Counted from the stretch's first letter, positions 12,611 to 25,643 are shown. The stretch: 64,000 nt of DNA from Thuidium tamariscinum (GCA_947034885.2 OX344752.2:2666001-2730000), one strand, 5' to 3'. The notes: generated by a model not told the origin, from the sequence alone. Numbers and translations are program-made.

Positions 12611-12847
12611 TAGGGTTGTTGATATGTGAGCATAGAATTGCAAGCCCTCAAGCCTAGAAGACTATAAATCTATATTATATGGGTGTCTATATTATAGAAC
12701 CTCTTCAGTGATTATAGTGTAACTATTTTATAGATACCTATATTGCAAATATTTATGCTATTAATAACTCTAGTGGTTGTAGGATATCTAGTTATTCATA
12801 TGTTCAAGGCTCACATGCTATTTTATGCTCAGACTCTAGCATCATTG
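12611..12847. mobile_element. MULE-like MITE, about 237 bp, second copy of the 5849 family
   Basis: Follows the 5849-6086 element block by block (TGTGAGCATAGAA at the left, GCTCAAGGCTCACA-type sequence near the right, CTAGCA...CATTG at the end). The flanking 10-mers 12601-12610 and 12848-12857 match imperfectly, as expected of an older insertion. Confidence 0.7.
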
Positions 12848-12857
12848 TCATTTTTTG

Positions 12858-13498
12858 ATATAGTGCAATTAGCTTTGTGAATAATCCAATTGATTTTGCA
12901 AATTACAATATTGCCCTTTGCCAAAATCTCACTTATTACCCAAACCCTTAATAATTTATGCCAAATGAGAAATACCAAAGTGAAAAGAATCGTATTAGAA
13001 GATATAGACTACACACATCTACACTCCACTTTAAGTTTACAGATTTTCCAAAGACCTTCAACACAATGGAAAGTCAAGATTACAATGCACATCCTTGCAC
13101 AAACTCTTGAATAGAAAAATTACAATCAATCATTTTCAAGATCGGTTGTTTGATGCTTAAACTAGACTTCAAAAGAACAAGAAATTTTCAAAAATTTAAA
13201 TTGCTAAAATTAGCAACTTTATTAGGTTTTACTTAACTTCAAAGTTTTGCAAACACCATATGTTGATGCCTTGGGCATTTAGGGCAGAGAGAACTGACCC
13301 CCTCGCTCGACCACTTGGATAAAATGCTGTAATTTTTTATTTTTCACACAAATTTTCTTTTGCAAATTTTAAATTCATATTTGCAATCAAAGATCCTAAA
13401 TTAGCTATGGAGGTAAAGAAAGTGGGGGTGATCACGGCCCAAACTAGGGGGCTTTTTGTTTTGATTGCACCTCTGGTAAAACATGGTAAGGTAGGTAC
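12858..13498. other. Spacer, including a degraded TTAA-type element end
   Basis: No gene recognised. The block at about 13270-13320 (GGGCATTTAGGGC, then CCCCCTCGCTCGACC) is an imperfect inverse of 13769-13811, which ends in CATTTAGGGGTTAA. A TTAA-type element may therefore have spanned about 13270-13811 and received the MITE at 13499-13761. Confidence 0.35.
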
Positions 13499-13761
13499 AC
13501 CCAAAATGGCACTTGACCTTAAAGCGCCATCTACAATGTGCATACATTTTTAAAATCAGTCATGTACCCAGACTGTAGATGGGGCTTCCAGAAACTGACT
13601 TTGACCATTAATAACTTTTGCATACGGTATCCAAATCCTCTGTTCTTTGGTGCATTGGAACATGCCTTCACTTGCCAACAAGATTGCATGAAAATCTGAA
13701 CAGCATGATAACAAGAACTAGGCACAATAAGAATAAGTGGCACTTTTAGGTGTACCCACCT
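13499..13761 (+). mobile_element. TA-flanked MITE with AGGTAGGTACACCC ends, copy 2
   Basis: 263 bp flanked by TA on both sides (13497-13498 and 13762-13763). Ends are AGGTAGGTACACCCAAAA and TTTTAGGTGTACCCACCT. Same length, orientation and interior order as copy 1, with scattered substitutions. Noncoding. Confidence 0.87.
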
Positions 13762-13811
13762 TAAGGCTGAGTGAGGGGGCCAATCCACCTAGATCGGCAT
13801 TTAGGGGTTAA

Positions 13812-14810
13812 ATTAGGGTAAAGTCCTCCTGAACATTGTTGGTGATGCCGGATTCCAGAACCGCTGTACAATGGGACAACCAGCTGATTCAGTTCGGGCC
13901 CTATGAAAAACACAAAAAGGCATCCTAGGGACCCCCCACCCTTGGCTTTCTGGGGGTATGGCAAGCCCAAATAAAGTCATGCAATGGGGTCCCCCCATTT
14001 GTTCTAAATAAACAAAATTAATTAAAAAAAGAAAAAGAAAAAGAAACCATGCAATTAAAAAGTTGAACACTACCCTCTCATTGGTTTCCTCGTGCAGCAA
14101 ATTTGGGAGCTCGCATTGGCAAAGGCATGGAGGCACTCCCTCTCTCCGTCACAGAGACCACGTCCTTCATATCAGCAGGAATTTATGGACGGAATTCTCG
14201 ACCATATTTGCATCCACATATAAGTTAGTTTTCAATCTGTCCATGTCCCCGGTTGCCAGGTATTAGGGAAGGATGGGGCCAAAATCCTTTAATTAGTCTG
14301 GGTTTAGGGGAAAGGAAAAAAATAGTTTAGATGGTCCTAATTTTAGAATTGCTATGGCCCGTGGCTAATTAAAGAACTGTCTGGGGGAATGATATTGCAA
14401 ATATTAGATAGAAACTTAAAATACATCAAAAGTTACCAATCCAGACTGCCAATTTTTCTGGTTTTCTTGATGGTAAGGGAGATGAAAATGAGTATGTTTA
14501 TGAGTACATTCATCCAAAACATTTTCTATTATTGGAAACTTTCACTATATTCAACTATTAGTGAATGTAATTGACTTCTTTGAAAGGAATTTTAGAGATG
14601 TCATTACCTTTTTACCCATTTAAAAGACTTTTGAAGTTACCACTAACTAAGTGCCAAAATGAGGTAAGATTATGGCAAACCCATGTTGAAAAAATTTATG
14701 TTCAAAATCAATTAAGTTTTTTGTAAAGTGAATGTCAAAAATTTATGTTCAAAATCTAACTGCAATGGACTCTTTTACCTTCGTCAAACAACAAACCCAT
14801 AGTGGATACC
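13812..14810. other. Spacer, no gene recognised
   Basis: Contains a slightly less AT-rich stretch at 13820-14280 with open frames on both strands but no recognisable family. Otherwise nothing identified. Confidence 0.4.
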
Positions 14811-14813
14811 TAA

Positions 14814-15209
14814 GAGCATCCTCACACCAACGCAAAGTAAGACTCAAATTGGACAAGTGGCCAGGCCTAGCCATTTAAATTGCCCCATAACACGCACAGG
14901 GAAGGAAAAAAAAGGCCAAGCTAGGCCAAATTTGGTGATGACTCGGCCAAATGGCGAGCCATCACCAAATCAAGAGTCAACTCGACATGCCTTTTTTTTC
15001 AGCTTCTAAAATACTTGGGATTAGAAAAAGACTTTTTCTTTGTCGGAATCTACTTAGGTGGCACCTCAAATTCCGAAATAGCTTGCTTCCCTGCCTTGTT
15101 GGCCGTGTTGGGATGGGGCAAATGTTTTTAGCCAAACCCAAACTTCCTTAAAGGCTCGGCAAATAGGCCCTGACCAAGCCATTTGCCCAAGCCAAGTGTG
15201 GGGATGCTC
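14814..15209. mobile_element. Tourist/Harbinger-like MITE, 396 bp, TAA target duplication
   Basis: TAA at 14811-14813 is followed by GAGCATCCTCACAC. The right end GTGTGGGGATGCTC is followed by TAA at 15210-15212. GAGCATC termini with a three-base TAA duplication fit PIF/Harbinger MITEs. The interior has repeated GGCCAAG/CTTGGCC-like words and no coding frame. Confidence 0.8.
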
Positions 15210-15212
15210 TAA

Positions 15213-18200
15213 TGACCCAATGATGGTTTTCTAAGCCACAATCAATGTCTAATTGGAGTGATTAGTGACCTCATTAAGAACACCCTACTTTTTTAGTGTA
15301 AATCATTGTAGGTGGTGACTTTTCATAGCCTTCCACATTAGAAATTATTGTGACTGCTTTAAGTGAATTAAGATGAACATATTTGATACACTTTCTATTA
15401 GTTGTGGGGTAGCCTACTAACTCTTTTGGGCAAATCACCTCATAAATTCATAACAAATTCATACTTTGTCTAAATAATATAATTTCTAACACTCCTACAA
15501 ATTCTCACACTTGTATTTACATGGAAATCTTTTTTTTTAATTCAGAAATGACATAGGAAGAAACTCTAAATTTTGACTCCAATGGATTGATTTACCTTAC
15601 TTCCAAAAAACACAATTCATGTAATATTCTTTCTTGAGCTGTCTTATGCCTTAAAGTTTTGTATCAAGTCTCAAATAGTAGTTTCAATGTGTGTGTGTGT
15701 GTGTGTGTTTTTAATTGTATTACATCAATTTTGGGAAATTCACTATGAACATAACTTTATTTTTTTTCTTCAAAATTTTCACACACCTTGTGATGAAGGA
15801 ATAGCTTTAAGGTGCAACAATTTTCATAACTTCTCACTACATGTTTAAAAAGTTATTGTATGATATGTCATTCTAGGTTGCTTGGCAAGCAACTTGGGCA
15901 ACTCAAAAAAATGACTTTTTCTAAGAAATGAAAATTAAACTTGTTTTTTCGTGTGTGTGTAAAAATCTTTGAATCATACCACTTTTAGTAACAAGACCAA
16001 AGTTATTAAGAATCTATACTCTAAAATGAACTTTAATGTCCTTTATTGAACTCAATTTTCAATATTTTAAAAAAAAAAGGATTTGGGGTAGATTTTGTAT
16101 TAGAACATTAAAACCATTGGATTAGCATTTTCAATTCTATGACTAAAGTCTTAAAATTTTAATATTTTAAATCATACTCTTCTTGTTTCTACTTGGTATT
16201 TTTCTTCAAGCATGAATATGAATTTTTTTTGTTGAAATTCTTTTATGCGTAGTCCCAAATTATTTCTTCAACATATAATGAGATCCGTATATTTTTCTTT
16301 AAATAATTTGAAAGATGAAACCTAGCCATCAAGAAAGATTTGAAAACACTTATTTTTGAAATCAAAGCTTCCTTCCAACACAAACAATATAGGAAAATTT
16401 CTAAGGTTGGATATTATACTTTAAAAATCATTTAAAATCAAATAAACCTACAATACTACTTTATCATTATGATTAAGAATGTTCAAGAAAAAACACAAGT
16501 TTTTCTTTTTCTTAGAAAACTCAATGACTTCAAATTTACTTGAGGAACAAGTAGAAAGTTGTTTAGGTAGTCTTTTAGCACAAGTTAAGCCTTGTAAAAC
16601 TTACAACTCAAACCTTCGTGTAGTGCTTTTAGAATGAGCAATGAAACTTATACATTATTTAATTTATGAAAGGCTATTTTTAATTAATTTTTTTCTAACT
16701 ATCTAAATTTATTTCTAAAAGAAATAATTTCATTCTAATAATGATACCTTAGTCTAGCATTTAGTTTTGGATTTATTTTCAGCCACCCAACCTAAACCTT
16801 GAACTACAATTGGGGCAAAAATATCATCCATTTTTAGATTTCAATTCATCATATACACACTTTCATCTACAACATTATTTACCATTGGTAAATTGCATCC
16901 AAAATTTGGTAAGTGTTGTATTTTTTGAAGATGATTTTTGTAACTTCATTCATATTTCCTCCATTTTTTGTTGTATAATGATAGTCGTTAACAAAAAGTG
17001 AGGAAAGTTTTTGGCATTTTTTGAGATATTGGAATGTTATTGTAGTGTTACACCAAATAATATTCCTTGCATTATTTTGTATATTGTCATCATAGGAAGT
17101 CCACAAAGTGCTTGGACTCTAAAAAGACCTTTTTTTAACTTTTGCTCTCTCACTGCACCAACACTATACAAATAGTATACATTTTAGGAAGTGAACACTT
17201 TTAGTGACCATTGCATTTCAACTTCAAAAATTTATAATTAATTCCATAAAGGTTCAAAAATATGAAACAACTTGGATTAGATGCCAATTCAATTGATCTT
17301 TCAAAAAATAATAATAATAAATATTTCAAGAACCTTATGGTATGGTTATTTGAATTTTAAAAGTTCCGTGTCTATACTTTTTTTGATTTGTCATTGTTCA
17401 TAGGAAGATTTTATCAAGTAATTCAAGGATTGAGATTGGCTAAGGAGTCATGCAAGACAATTTTGTTCATTTTAGGGATTCTGTTTTTTAAAAGATGCAA
17501 AAAGGTCACTTGCTAATAGTTAAATAATGTTAACTTGCAGTTGTCCAACCAACTATATATGGTCAATTTGAAATTTGAGGCCTATTTTTGTATAGGTAGT
17601 TAAATTCCTTTGATTGCTTAAACAAACTTTAGAAGCAATTTTGAAAGTTAATTATTGGAATTTTTTGTTTTTTACTGAAAAGGAAAATATTTCATTTTTG
17701 AGAGATCTTCAAAGGTATATATTAGTGGAAGTACAAAGTGCCCTAATTTTACTTCATTTTTGGACTTTGAAGAAAGGTTTCTAATTTCACTTGAATTGAG
17801 ATCTATAAAATTGTACTTAAGCATTTGCTTTGAAAATGATCAGAATAGAAAGAATAAAGTGTTTTTGTGATTTTCACTATAGAAAATTTGAACATGTAAG
17901 CTATGATTTGGAGTTATTTGTGATTTTTCCTTATTAAAACATTGCATTTGAACAATTGCAAGTGGATTACATAATGTGTTTAATAGCTCTTCATTTTAAT
18001 TTTAATTTTTTGGGAGTGCATTTTAGGGTCCAAACACAATTTTTTAGTTGTTCATGTCACCTCTAGTTATCTCCAAAAATTCAAATTCAAATTTCTCAAA
18101 CATTGTGGGGATGGGACAATAAACTAAAATTAGGATAATCATATGCAATTACAATTACACCACTCCTATGCAATTTCAAACTCAAAAACAATGTGTATAC

Positions 18201-18336
18201 TAATAAGCAAGCTCTTTAAACATCTATATGGTTAAATTTTTCTTAAAACTAAAATTTGCTTCATTGGGGATAACTATAAGCCTACAGTGTGTTTTTGTAC
18301 AAAAAGCACACTTCAAAAGGCTTGGCCACTTAGGAG
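15213..18336. other. Long AT-rich spacer with a TG microsatellite and a dispersed repeat
   Basis: No gene recognised. A (TG)n run lies at 15688-15708. The stretch 17140-17330 resembles 21660-21890 in order (for example GACTTGGATAAGATGCCAAT against ACTTGGATTAGATGCCAATT), so it belongs to a dispersed family. A degenerate TTAA-type end (CTTAGGAGTTAA) ends at 18340. Confidence 0.45.
15688..15708 (+). repeat. TG dinucleotide microsatellite
   Basis: About ten perfect TG units, followed by a T run. Confidence 0.9.
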
Positions 18337-18340
18337 TTAA

Positions 18341-19970
18341 GTAGTCAATGTGTTTTGGTTGTAATCAACCTAGAAAAAAATTGTGCATAAATAGCTACAA
18401 TAAAACGCACTAGCATGTATGTCAACTACATAATGGTGGGGCTACTAAAAAACATACTGAAATACAACTTGTATTAGAAACTCTTTATTCTCGGCTTTGC
18501 CATTTTCCATCCCCAACTTGGTAATTTAGCAATATATAAAAAATTGCAAGGTGGTAGGCTCAGAATAGTAAAAATCATAATTGTTGTATCTTTTCAACCT
18601 TGTAATGTGTGTTAATAAAGTGAAATCTTCTTTTTTACATCAAAATGTCTATATTTATTGTAGAATATATTCTTTTTGTTCTTTCTATAGTAGAGATTGT
18701 CCTACCTTCTTCACTTCAATTTCAATTCTCAAAAAATGTGAATATGGTGGTTTCTTGTTGACTACTCATGGCTTGCAAAGCCCCAATTTTCCAAGAATTG
18801 GGAATGCCCTTTCTTCTCCTTTAAAGGTGAAGAAATGTCTTTGAAGAAAAAAATTTCAAAGAATTCTTTATCTTGCATTCTATGGTTTCACCCTTCCACT
18901 ATCCTTAGTCACTAAAGCACATGCAAATTGTAAGATCTCTTCATCTTTGTGATTAGGTCCTTGTTTTTTACATCTAGCTTTGGATGCAATGCATTTTCTA
19001 GTTTTTACTCACCATACTCCAAACAACAAAAAGAAAAGTCACACTGTCACAAACAATGGTTCCTCGATCCTCTCACCAACTTCTCGATTCTTGAAGAAAT
19101 TTTACTTCTATGAGAAGGTGTGACTACCCCTATATGCAATAAAGGTTTATCTGAGGTTGCTGACTTTCAATTTTTGTTCAAAAGTTGCTGGAATGAAATG
19201 AAGTTAGAGTATCCGACCCATTTCCAACCACTTAAGCAATTACACATATGTAGAGTGTATCTTTTTTTAATACAATTTCTTTTTCATGTACAAAAATAGA
19301 ATTCAAAAGGATGCCATATTTTTCAGAATTTTATTACACAAATTGTAATTACTACGAAGTTTTTAATAGAAGATTCTCTGGGACCGATAACGGCAATATA
19401 GGCTGATTGCAAAACCAACCAAGGACTAGTTGCATTTATAAGAGCCTTGCAACCAATCATAATGTGCCACAATTGCTTTGAGAACTACACCCTAACCTTC
19501 ATGGAAAGAAAACAGTCTATTGATTGGAAATGGGGGCTGATCAGAAATGGGTTGCCATCTTCTAGTCTAGTACCTCCACTTCAAAATCTGGATACTGTGC
19601 CTGTAACAGTGTCCGCATTGGGGATGCTTGCTCTGGCCTCGATCCCCGTGAAGCGCCCCTCACGAGGAGATTGAAGAGCAACTCAAAACAATTGGAAGCT
19701 TATCCAGGACGCATGGCCTGGCTCCTCACGGAAGGGAGGAACAGAAATTCTGGCCGGCAGAACTGACAGAACATCAATGGCAGGAGACGGACTGACGGAC
19801 GGACTGACTGACGGACGTCTGCAAGGAACTGAAGTAACTTACAGCACTATCTTACAGACCTCAGTACTCCACTGCCCCAGCAACGGGACTGACCGACAAA
19901 CTTAACGCTCGAGGTAACGTAGTCTGCTCTTAAAGCGACCTTCTACTTGACCCTTGAAAGACCATTGGGG
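18341..19970. other. Spacer with dispersed-repeat fragments
   Basis: No gene supported. About 19200-19380 is similar to 25370-25560 in the same orientation. A GACGGACTGAC-type tandem lies at 19787-19818. A single copy of the AGTCTGCTCT-AAAGCGACC end motif at 19920-19940 matches the ends of the 137-bp element at 23121. The open frame at 19447-19674 has no recognisable domain. Confidence 0.4.
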
Positions 19971-20947
19971 TAACCCCTCACTGCCCAAGAGGCCCAAAAG
20001 TGTCCTCACACAGTCTAGCAGACAACTTCAGAGTGCTGTAACTTTTGCATCTGATGTCCAAATTCAATAAAACTTGTTGAAAAAGTTGCACATATAAGTC
20101 TAGTTTATATGTCAAAATTTTCAGATCAATACAATTTTTATTGAATTTTTGGCACCCAATCAAAACTAACAGGTTCAATTTGAGTTCACCAAATTGCATT
20201 TTAGGGCTGCAACTTTGGGGGCTTGTATCTTTTTCATTCAATGTTTGATTTCAATCAAATTTGTTGGGTTTTGTTTGCCTTGAAGGCTAGTTACTGTGGT
20301 AAAATTTTCATCTCAATCCAAATTGTTTTGAATGTTTGGGAGCAATTTGAAGTTCAAAATCTTCCTATTTTTGGAGTGCAGTGAACTTTGGTGACTTATA
20401 ACTTCTTTTTACATGTTCCATTTACAACAATTTTGGTTGGAAAAGTTGAGCATACTAGTCTACTTTTTGTGGTTCAAATTTCATATCAATCCAAGAACTA
20501 ATGAGTGACTAAAAAGCATTTTAGTAAAGAGAGGTTCAGCCATAGATGTGATTTTTTGCTACTTTTTTCACTGTTTTTTGACATTTCAAAACAATTTTGC
20601 AAACACAATGAGTCAATTTAATGATGTTTTTTTCACCAAAGTGTTTTTCTTTTCCTTTTGAATCATTTTGTAGTATAAAGTTTTTTCATTTGAGTAGGTT
20701 TAGAAATCAAATTTCACCTCTAAGTGTGTTTTTAAGAAAGTTTTAGCATCTTTTTTTAACACTAAAACATTATAATCTTTCAATCTATATGGTCAAATGA
20801 CTCCAAATTTGATTTACAACATCTTTAACATGCACACTACAAGATTGTATGGTTCAGATTTTCATATGTTACTCACATTTAGACTTATAACACTTGAAAA
20901 GTAGGGTTGTTTTCTGACATGGTTGGTGCTTGGGCGGTGAGGGGTTA
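19971..20947. mobile_element. TTAA-type element with ACCCCTCACTGCCCAAG ends, about 977 bp
   Basis: The left end reads TAACCCCTCACTGCCCAAG after G. The right end reads CTTGGGCGGTGAGGGGTTAA: inverted ends of about 18 bp with one mismatch. The interior is noncoding, with an inner segment (GTAACTTTTGCAT...) shared with 33522-34757. One flank is GTAA rather than TTAA. Confidence 0.7.
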
Positions 20948-22343
20948 ATGGGGTCCCTCTATACGACCCTTATTTAATCTTATAAGAACATCTTTTGCAA
21001 TTTTTCAAGCATTTTTTTTTCATTTTTTATGAAGTGTCAAAGTGGTGATATTTCATTTATTATGGTGCTCCAAATTTCAACATTCATCCATATATTGGAT
21101 AGAAAATATCATATTAGCATTTAATAAATATCTATCATCCTATTTTCATTTATTATCTAGTAATTTCATCCAATAGTTTTTAAAATTTCGAAATTTATTG
21201 GCGATTTCATCCAGAATTTTACTATTTATTTTCTATGGGCATAGTGCCAAACAAAAAAATTTGGTGCAATTTTCCTCCAAATGGCCAAAAAAAACCCCAT
21301 TGTTTCCAAATATTCCTTTTCTTCTAATTTTTGGATGATGAGCAACCAATTCTAGTGTATGTTAGGCTCAACCTTAACTTTCTCCGCCAAAATAAATCAT
21401 ATTTGAAGGGGTCACTAATCCATCTATACGTTTCATACTCTTGGAATTAACAAGCCGTTGTAATAAATGATAGGGTACTTATTGCTTTTGCAATTTCTTT
21501 GATTTGTGATTCCTTGGAAGTATATTTTGGTGAGTTGTATTATTGGCGATACAAGTGACCATTCCCTCTTAATTGGACAAATTTCAATTGAAGGAGTTGA
21601 GATAATTAGAGGGATGCAGGAAAATCTCTAAGGGAAGAGGCTCAAAAACCACCCACCTTTCAAAATGTACAATGCTTGTATGTTTCTTTGTAATATTTAC
21701 AGGAATGTACAAACAATGTACATTTGAAGGATCAATGGTTTTAGAGTCCTATGCCATTTTGACTTCAATAATTCAATATTAATTCCACAAAGCTCAAAAA
21801 AAATACGAAATGACTTGGATAAGATGCCAATTCCACCTACCTTTTGAGGAAAATTTACTGAAAAATAATTCAAGAAGTTTCATCTCCCAAAAATTTAGTT
21901 TCAACTTTCAGATCGGCACTTTATGGACTTTCCCCATTAACTCTTCAATTGTAGTTTACTATATGAATTAAGACACATTGTTATTTACATACTATCATGA
22001 CCATTAAATTATTTTGTATTGAAAAATATTTGGTCAAAGTTACTCTCATCAAATACCACCAAATTCATAATATATAATATAGTCATTAAGGGTTTTTTGG
22101 TCCTTCTAAAATTGAAAGTTGGTTACTTTGGTCGGGCAGTGGGATCTCAAACCCCTTGAAACAATTTTCAATCAATTTTCATAGGAAGAACAATGAAGTT
22201 GACATTGTACACAAATTGTTTCTTGTTTTTTGGAGCTTCATTTGGAGTTATCAATTTTTGAAGTTGAAACCCAGTTGAAGTCCCCACTCCCCAACTAAAA
22301 CAAATCACTTCCTAAAATACACTCCCTGCCTCTGTCCCACTAA
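20948..22343. other. AT-rich spacer, no gene recognised
   Basis: Carries the second copy of the dispersed stretch noted at 17140-17330 (here about 21660-21890). Nothing else identified. Confidence 0.4.
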
Positions 22344-22577
22344 CATAACATTCAGTAGCACTCTGCAGGACTGCCTTCCCAAGGACGGAATCGTGTGGAA
22401 TATCCCACATCATTCCATCCAAAAGGATGAAATAGTGTGGAATATTCCACACCAAATCAATAACTTTTATTCAGTAGCAAGGGAAAGAAGCAACGCGTCA
22501 GAGTTTCAGCTTGGAATTAGTGGATGACTCTGCCTGCTTGGAAAAGGCAGAGTCTCTTCTTGCTATTGAATGTTATG
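22344..22577. mobile_element. Foldback/MITE with CATAACATTCARTAGC ends, 234 bp
   Basis: CATAACATTCAGTAGC at the left is matched by inverted GCTATTGAATGTTATG at the right (one mismatch). The interior holds palindromes such as GTGTGGAATATTCCACAC. A related element lies at about 57837-58243 and a related hairpin at 53268-53420. No target duplication was recognised. Confidence 0.6.
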
Positions 22578-23118
22578 AAAAGCTTCCCAAATTCTTCCTG
22601 CAAAGACTGCAAATCAGCCTAATTAGGAATCTCTTAGTGGGACAGAGGAGGTACATTATTAGTACATTGAAGAAAGCAAAACGTACCTCTATATTAGTGG
22701 TAGCTTAGCTTCTACTCTTCCTAGAGCACCCTCCCTTCCCTTGTCATAACTTCCTTATCACTGACTGCAGCCAAAAAATTAAGCTGGATTGATGGAGGCG
22801 GAACCTTCATGAATCCGATGAGTATCCGACTGACAGACTGCAGCCGAGAAGGCCGAGACGGATCCCAGCTTCTGTTCATTTCCCAGTTCCCACGAAGGAA
22901 GGAGACCTAATAAGCTTATAGCCATGCAGTCCTCCCGGGGAATCATCTTCTGCACGCCAAGGTCTGTAAAATGGGGGCCACAACCGTCCTGCATTTGGAC
23001 CCAAAAGTGACACTAAAACCTAGGTATGGATGACACAAAAGATGCACTAACTTACACAATACGGTTGTGAGAGCTTAGGATAAGGTGGTTAAGCGCCGAG
23101 TTGGGGTACATGTAAAGA
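22578..23118. other. Spacer
   Basis: No gene recognised. The open frame 22779-22994 (minus) has no recognisable domain. Confidence 0.4.
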
Positions 23119-23120
23119 TA

Positions 23121-23257
23121 AGGTAGTCTGCTCTAAAAGCGACCACTTAAGCCCACCTAACTCATCATGAACTGTAGTACATATTTCAAATAACATGGCA
23201 ATCGTTCCTAGATAGAGGTTGCATTTAGAACATGGTCACTTTTAGAGTAGACTACCT
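23121..23257. mobile_element. TA-flanked MITE, 137 bp
   Basis: TA on both sides (23119-23120 and 23258-23259). The left end AGGTAGTCTGCTCTAAAAGC continues GACC. The inverted right end is AGGTAGTCTACTCTAAAAGT, continuing GACC. That is 24 bp with two mismatches. It shares the first bases AGGTA with the other TA-flanked families here. Confidence 0.82.
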
Positions 23258-23319
23258 TAAGGGAGGATCATTTCAAAAGCAAGTGAATTTGTTTAACAAC
23301 CAATGTACTCCATAGTAGG

Positions 23320-23620
23320 ATTTTTTTAATTTTTGGACAAATGGTGATGTGGCCTTCCTTTCAAGAAGGTTTTAAGTTGACTGGCTCTATAACTTAGGGG
23401 GCTTCAATTGAAGGAGACCAATTTTGAGTATACAACTTTGAATATGTAATTTTTATATGCAATTTTGGCTTTACATGATAGATGAAATGAGGTTTTCGAA
23501 GCATATTGGCAATAGTAAAGAGGGCTATTATTTTTATCTAGCATTTTTTGTCTCATTTACCCTCATTTTTTTCTATAGGCTTGAAGTTGCCCCCCCCCCC
23601 CCTTTTTTTTTGAGGAAATC
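23320..23620 (+). repeat. Dispersed repeat, copy lacking the 398-bp insertion
   Basis: Runs parallel to about 58690-59380 (GATGTGGCCTTCCTTTCAAG here, GATGTGGCTTTTCTTTCAAA there; later GATGAAATGAGGTTTT in both). The distal copy carries an extra TA-flanked element at 58757-59154, so this copy approximates an empty site. It ends in a C13/T9 homopolymer run at 23590-23611. Confidence 0.65.
23590..23611 (+). repeat. C13-T9 homopolymer junction
   Basis: Thirteen C followed by nine T. Length is likely to vary between individuals and to be error-prone in assemblies. Confidence 0.85.
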
Positions 23621-25643
23621 GGGCATTTAATTGCCCAAGAAAAAACCTTGCTCCGTAGTGTGTAAGGAGAATTTTTCATTTAAAAAAAATTGTTCAAAGG
23701 CAAAGTTACAACTTGAAGTGGCATGAAATGAATGGGTGATGCTTGCAAATGGACAAACTTGAAGTGGTGGGGTTTTCTAAAATTGTGCCTTCATTCCTAT
23801 ATCCACATTTTAAACATTGTGTGACAACCATATATTTATACTTTGGATTGTTTGGGGCATGGTTTAGGAAACTTGTTTGGTATAATTGGGTGATCTTACT
23901 TTGATACATTTGAAAATGGATGACTTATTCATACAATGTCCATATATTGCATACAAAAGTGTATTGGAATCTTCTTATAGTTATCAATAAGATTTTATAA
24001 GAATCTCGTATACTAAAACTATTCTAAAAAATAATGACTATATTCAATTGTTGTTTTTGACAATTAGTAACAACAAAAACCACAAACATTAGAAGAAATC
24101 TGAGGGCATTATAGGGCCGTTTCGGTTTTGTTTCTAAAATGGCTCCCAATACCGTTGGCCGTTGTCAAGCCGGCTTTAATCACAAAATAAATTAAATAAA
24201 AGAAATTGGATCCTAAAATATGAAAATAAATCCAATTTTTTTTCAAAAAATAAATAAATAATGCGGCAAGGTTGCGACCATATAGGATTCGAGTTCACAG
24301 GGCAAAAACTACGTTTTCGCAGTCCGGGAACCTGCAGTCTCCTAATGCCTTCAAATTTCATCTAATGAGTATGCATATCATATAAAAGGATGTTTGTGAA
24401 ATGTTGGATAAATTAAATAAGATTTTTCAAAATGTTGCAAAAAGATGTACCTAAATTGACCTTGATCTTTCAAAAATAAAGAGTTTTACATTTTAGGCAA
24501 ATGTTTGAAGGGATTGGGATTAGAAACAAGTTGCAAATATGTATGGTTTGATAGTTACCTTAGCTAAGGCCACTTTATATATAGAGGCCAAGCCAATTTC
24601 TTTTCAAGTCTATTGCTCAAAATATTAAACCCTTTTGGACTAAAGGCCAACTTCAATTATTCATTAGAATAAGATTATAACAAGGGCAAAATTTCATATA
24701 TATATTTATATAAAGGCCTTAGGACAAAGATTTTATGCTAATTCAATACAACCTAGAAAAGAGTGAGAGATAAGGACTAAACTCTCAAGGCTACTTTAAA
24801 CCTAGAAGTTGGATCAATTCCCCTTGAGGCCAATTGCACAAAATCTAATGTATGAGATTTGTTAAACATTAGATGGAATTTGCCTACTAAACAAGATTGC
24901 AAGTTTTTGGATAGTTGAGAACTTTTGAATTGCAACAAATTAGCATTTGATGTATTTGGGAAATGACCACATCAAATATTTAATATAATATTTTTTTGAA
25001 ATTTTGATTTTTGAAATTTATTATCATCACTCTATCTAATTGTTCTTTTATTGCATTGGGATTAATAAGGAAAATAGGCTTGAAATGGCCCTCTTTGCTT
25101 CAAATTTTATTTAATGAAAAACAATATTTTATGAAATAAATTTTTTAATTTAACATTGGCCCTTAGGCTAAGAATTGACCTCCCATTTTTAATGCACCCA
25201 ATTCAATGAGCTCATGCTATATTATATCATGTCTTATTTGAATAAAAAATCCATTCCACTAAATTGAACCAACTGCTAAGTGGAAAGGGATTGAAGCTAA
25301 TTTTGACCTTTTTTCCAATCACAAGTGAGTTTTCTTGGCTTCTAAGTATAAAACAATTGTTATGGATGGCATACCCATTTTTAACCACTTTAGCAATTAG
25401 GCATATTGTTGGATGGATGTATTGAAGGAAAAAAGATTTCCTATGTACAAAAATTGAATTCAAAAAAGTCAAATTTTTTTTACATTTTTTTGGTAAAAAA
25501 ATGAGATTATTCTTAATTTTTTTTCATGAAGATTCTATAAAACCTATTTTTATTTCCAATCATAGGTTAGTTACAAATTGATGAAAATAATAATTGTGGC
25601 TTTCAATGTACATGTTGTGATTGTTTCATACTTTCAATGTAAG
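23621..25643. other. AT-rich spacer, no gene recognised
   Basis: Contains the 25370-25560 repeat related to 19200-19380. Nothing else assigned. Confidence 0.4.

Noticed and set aside
22511-22708. Possible short protein beginning MELVDDSACLEK
   Set aside because: Overlaps the terminal inverted repeat of the 22344-22577 element; no domain.
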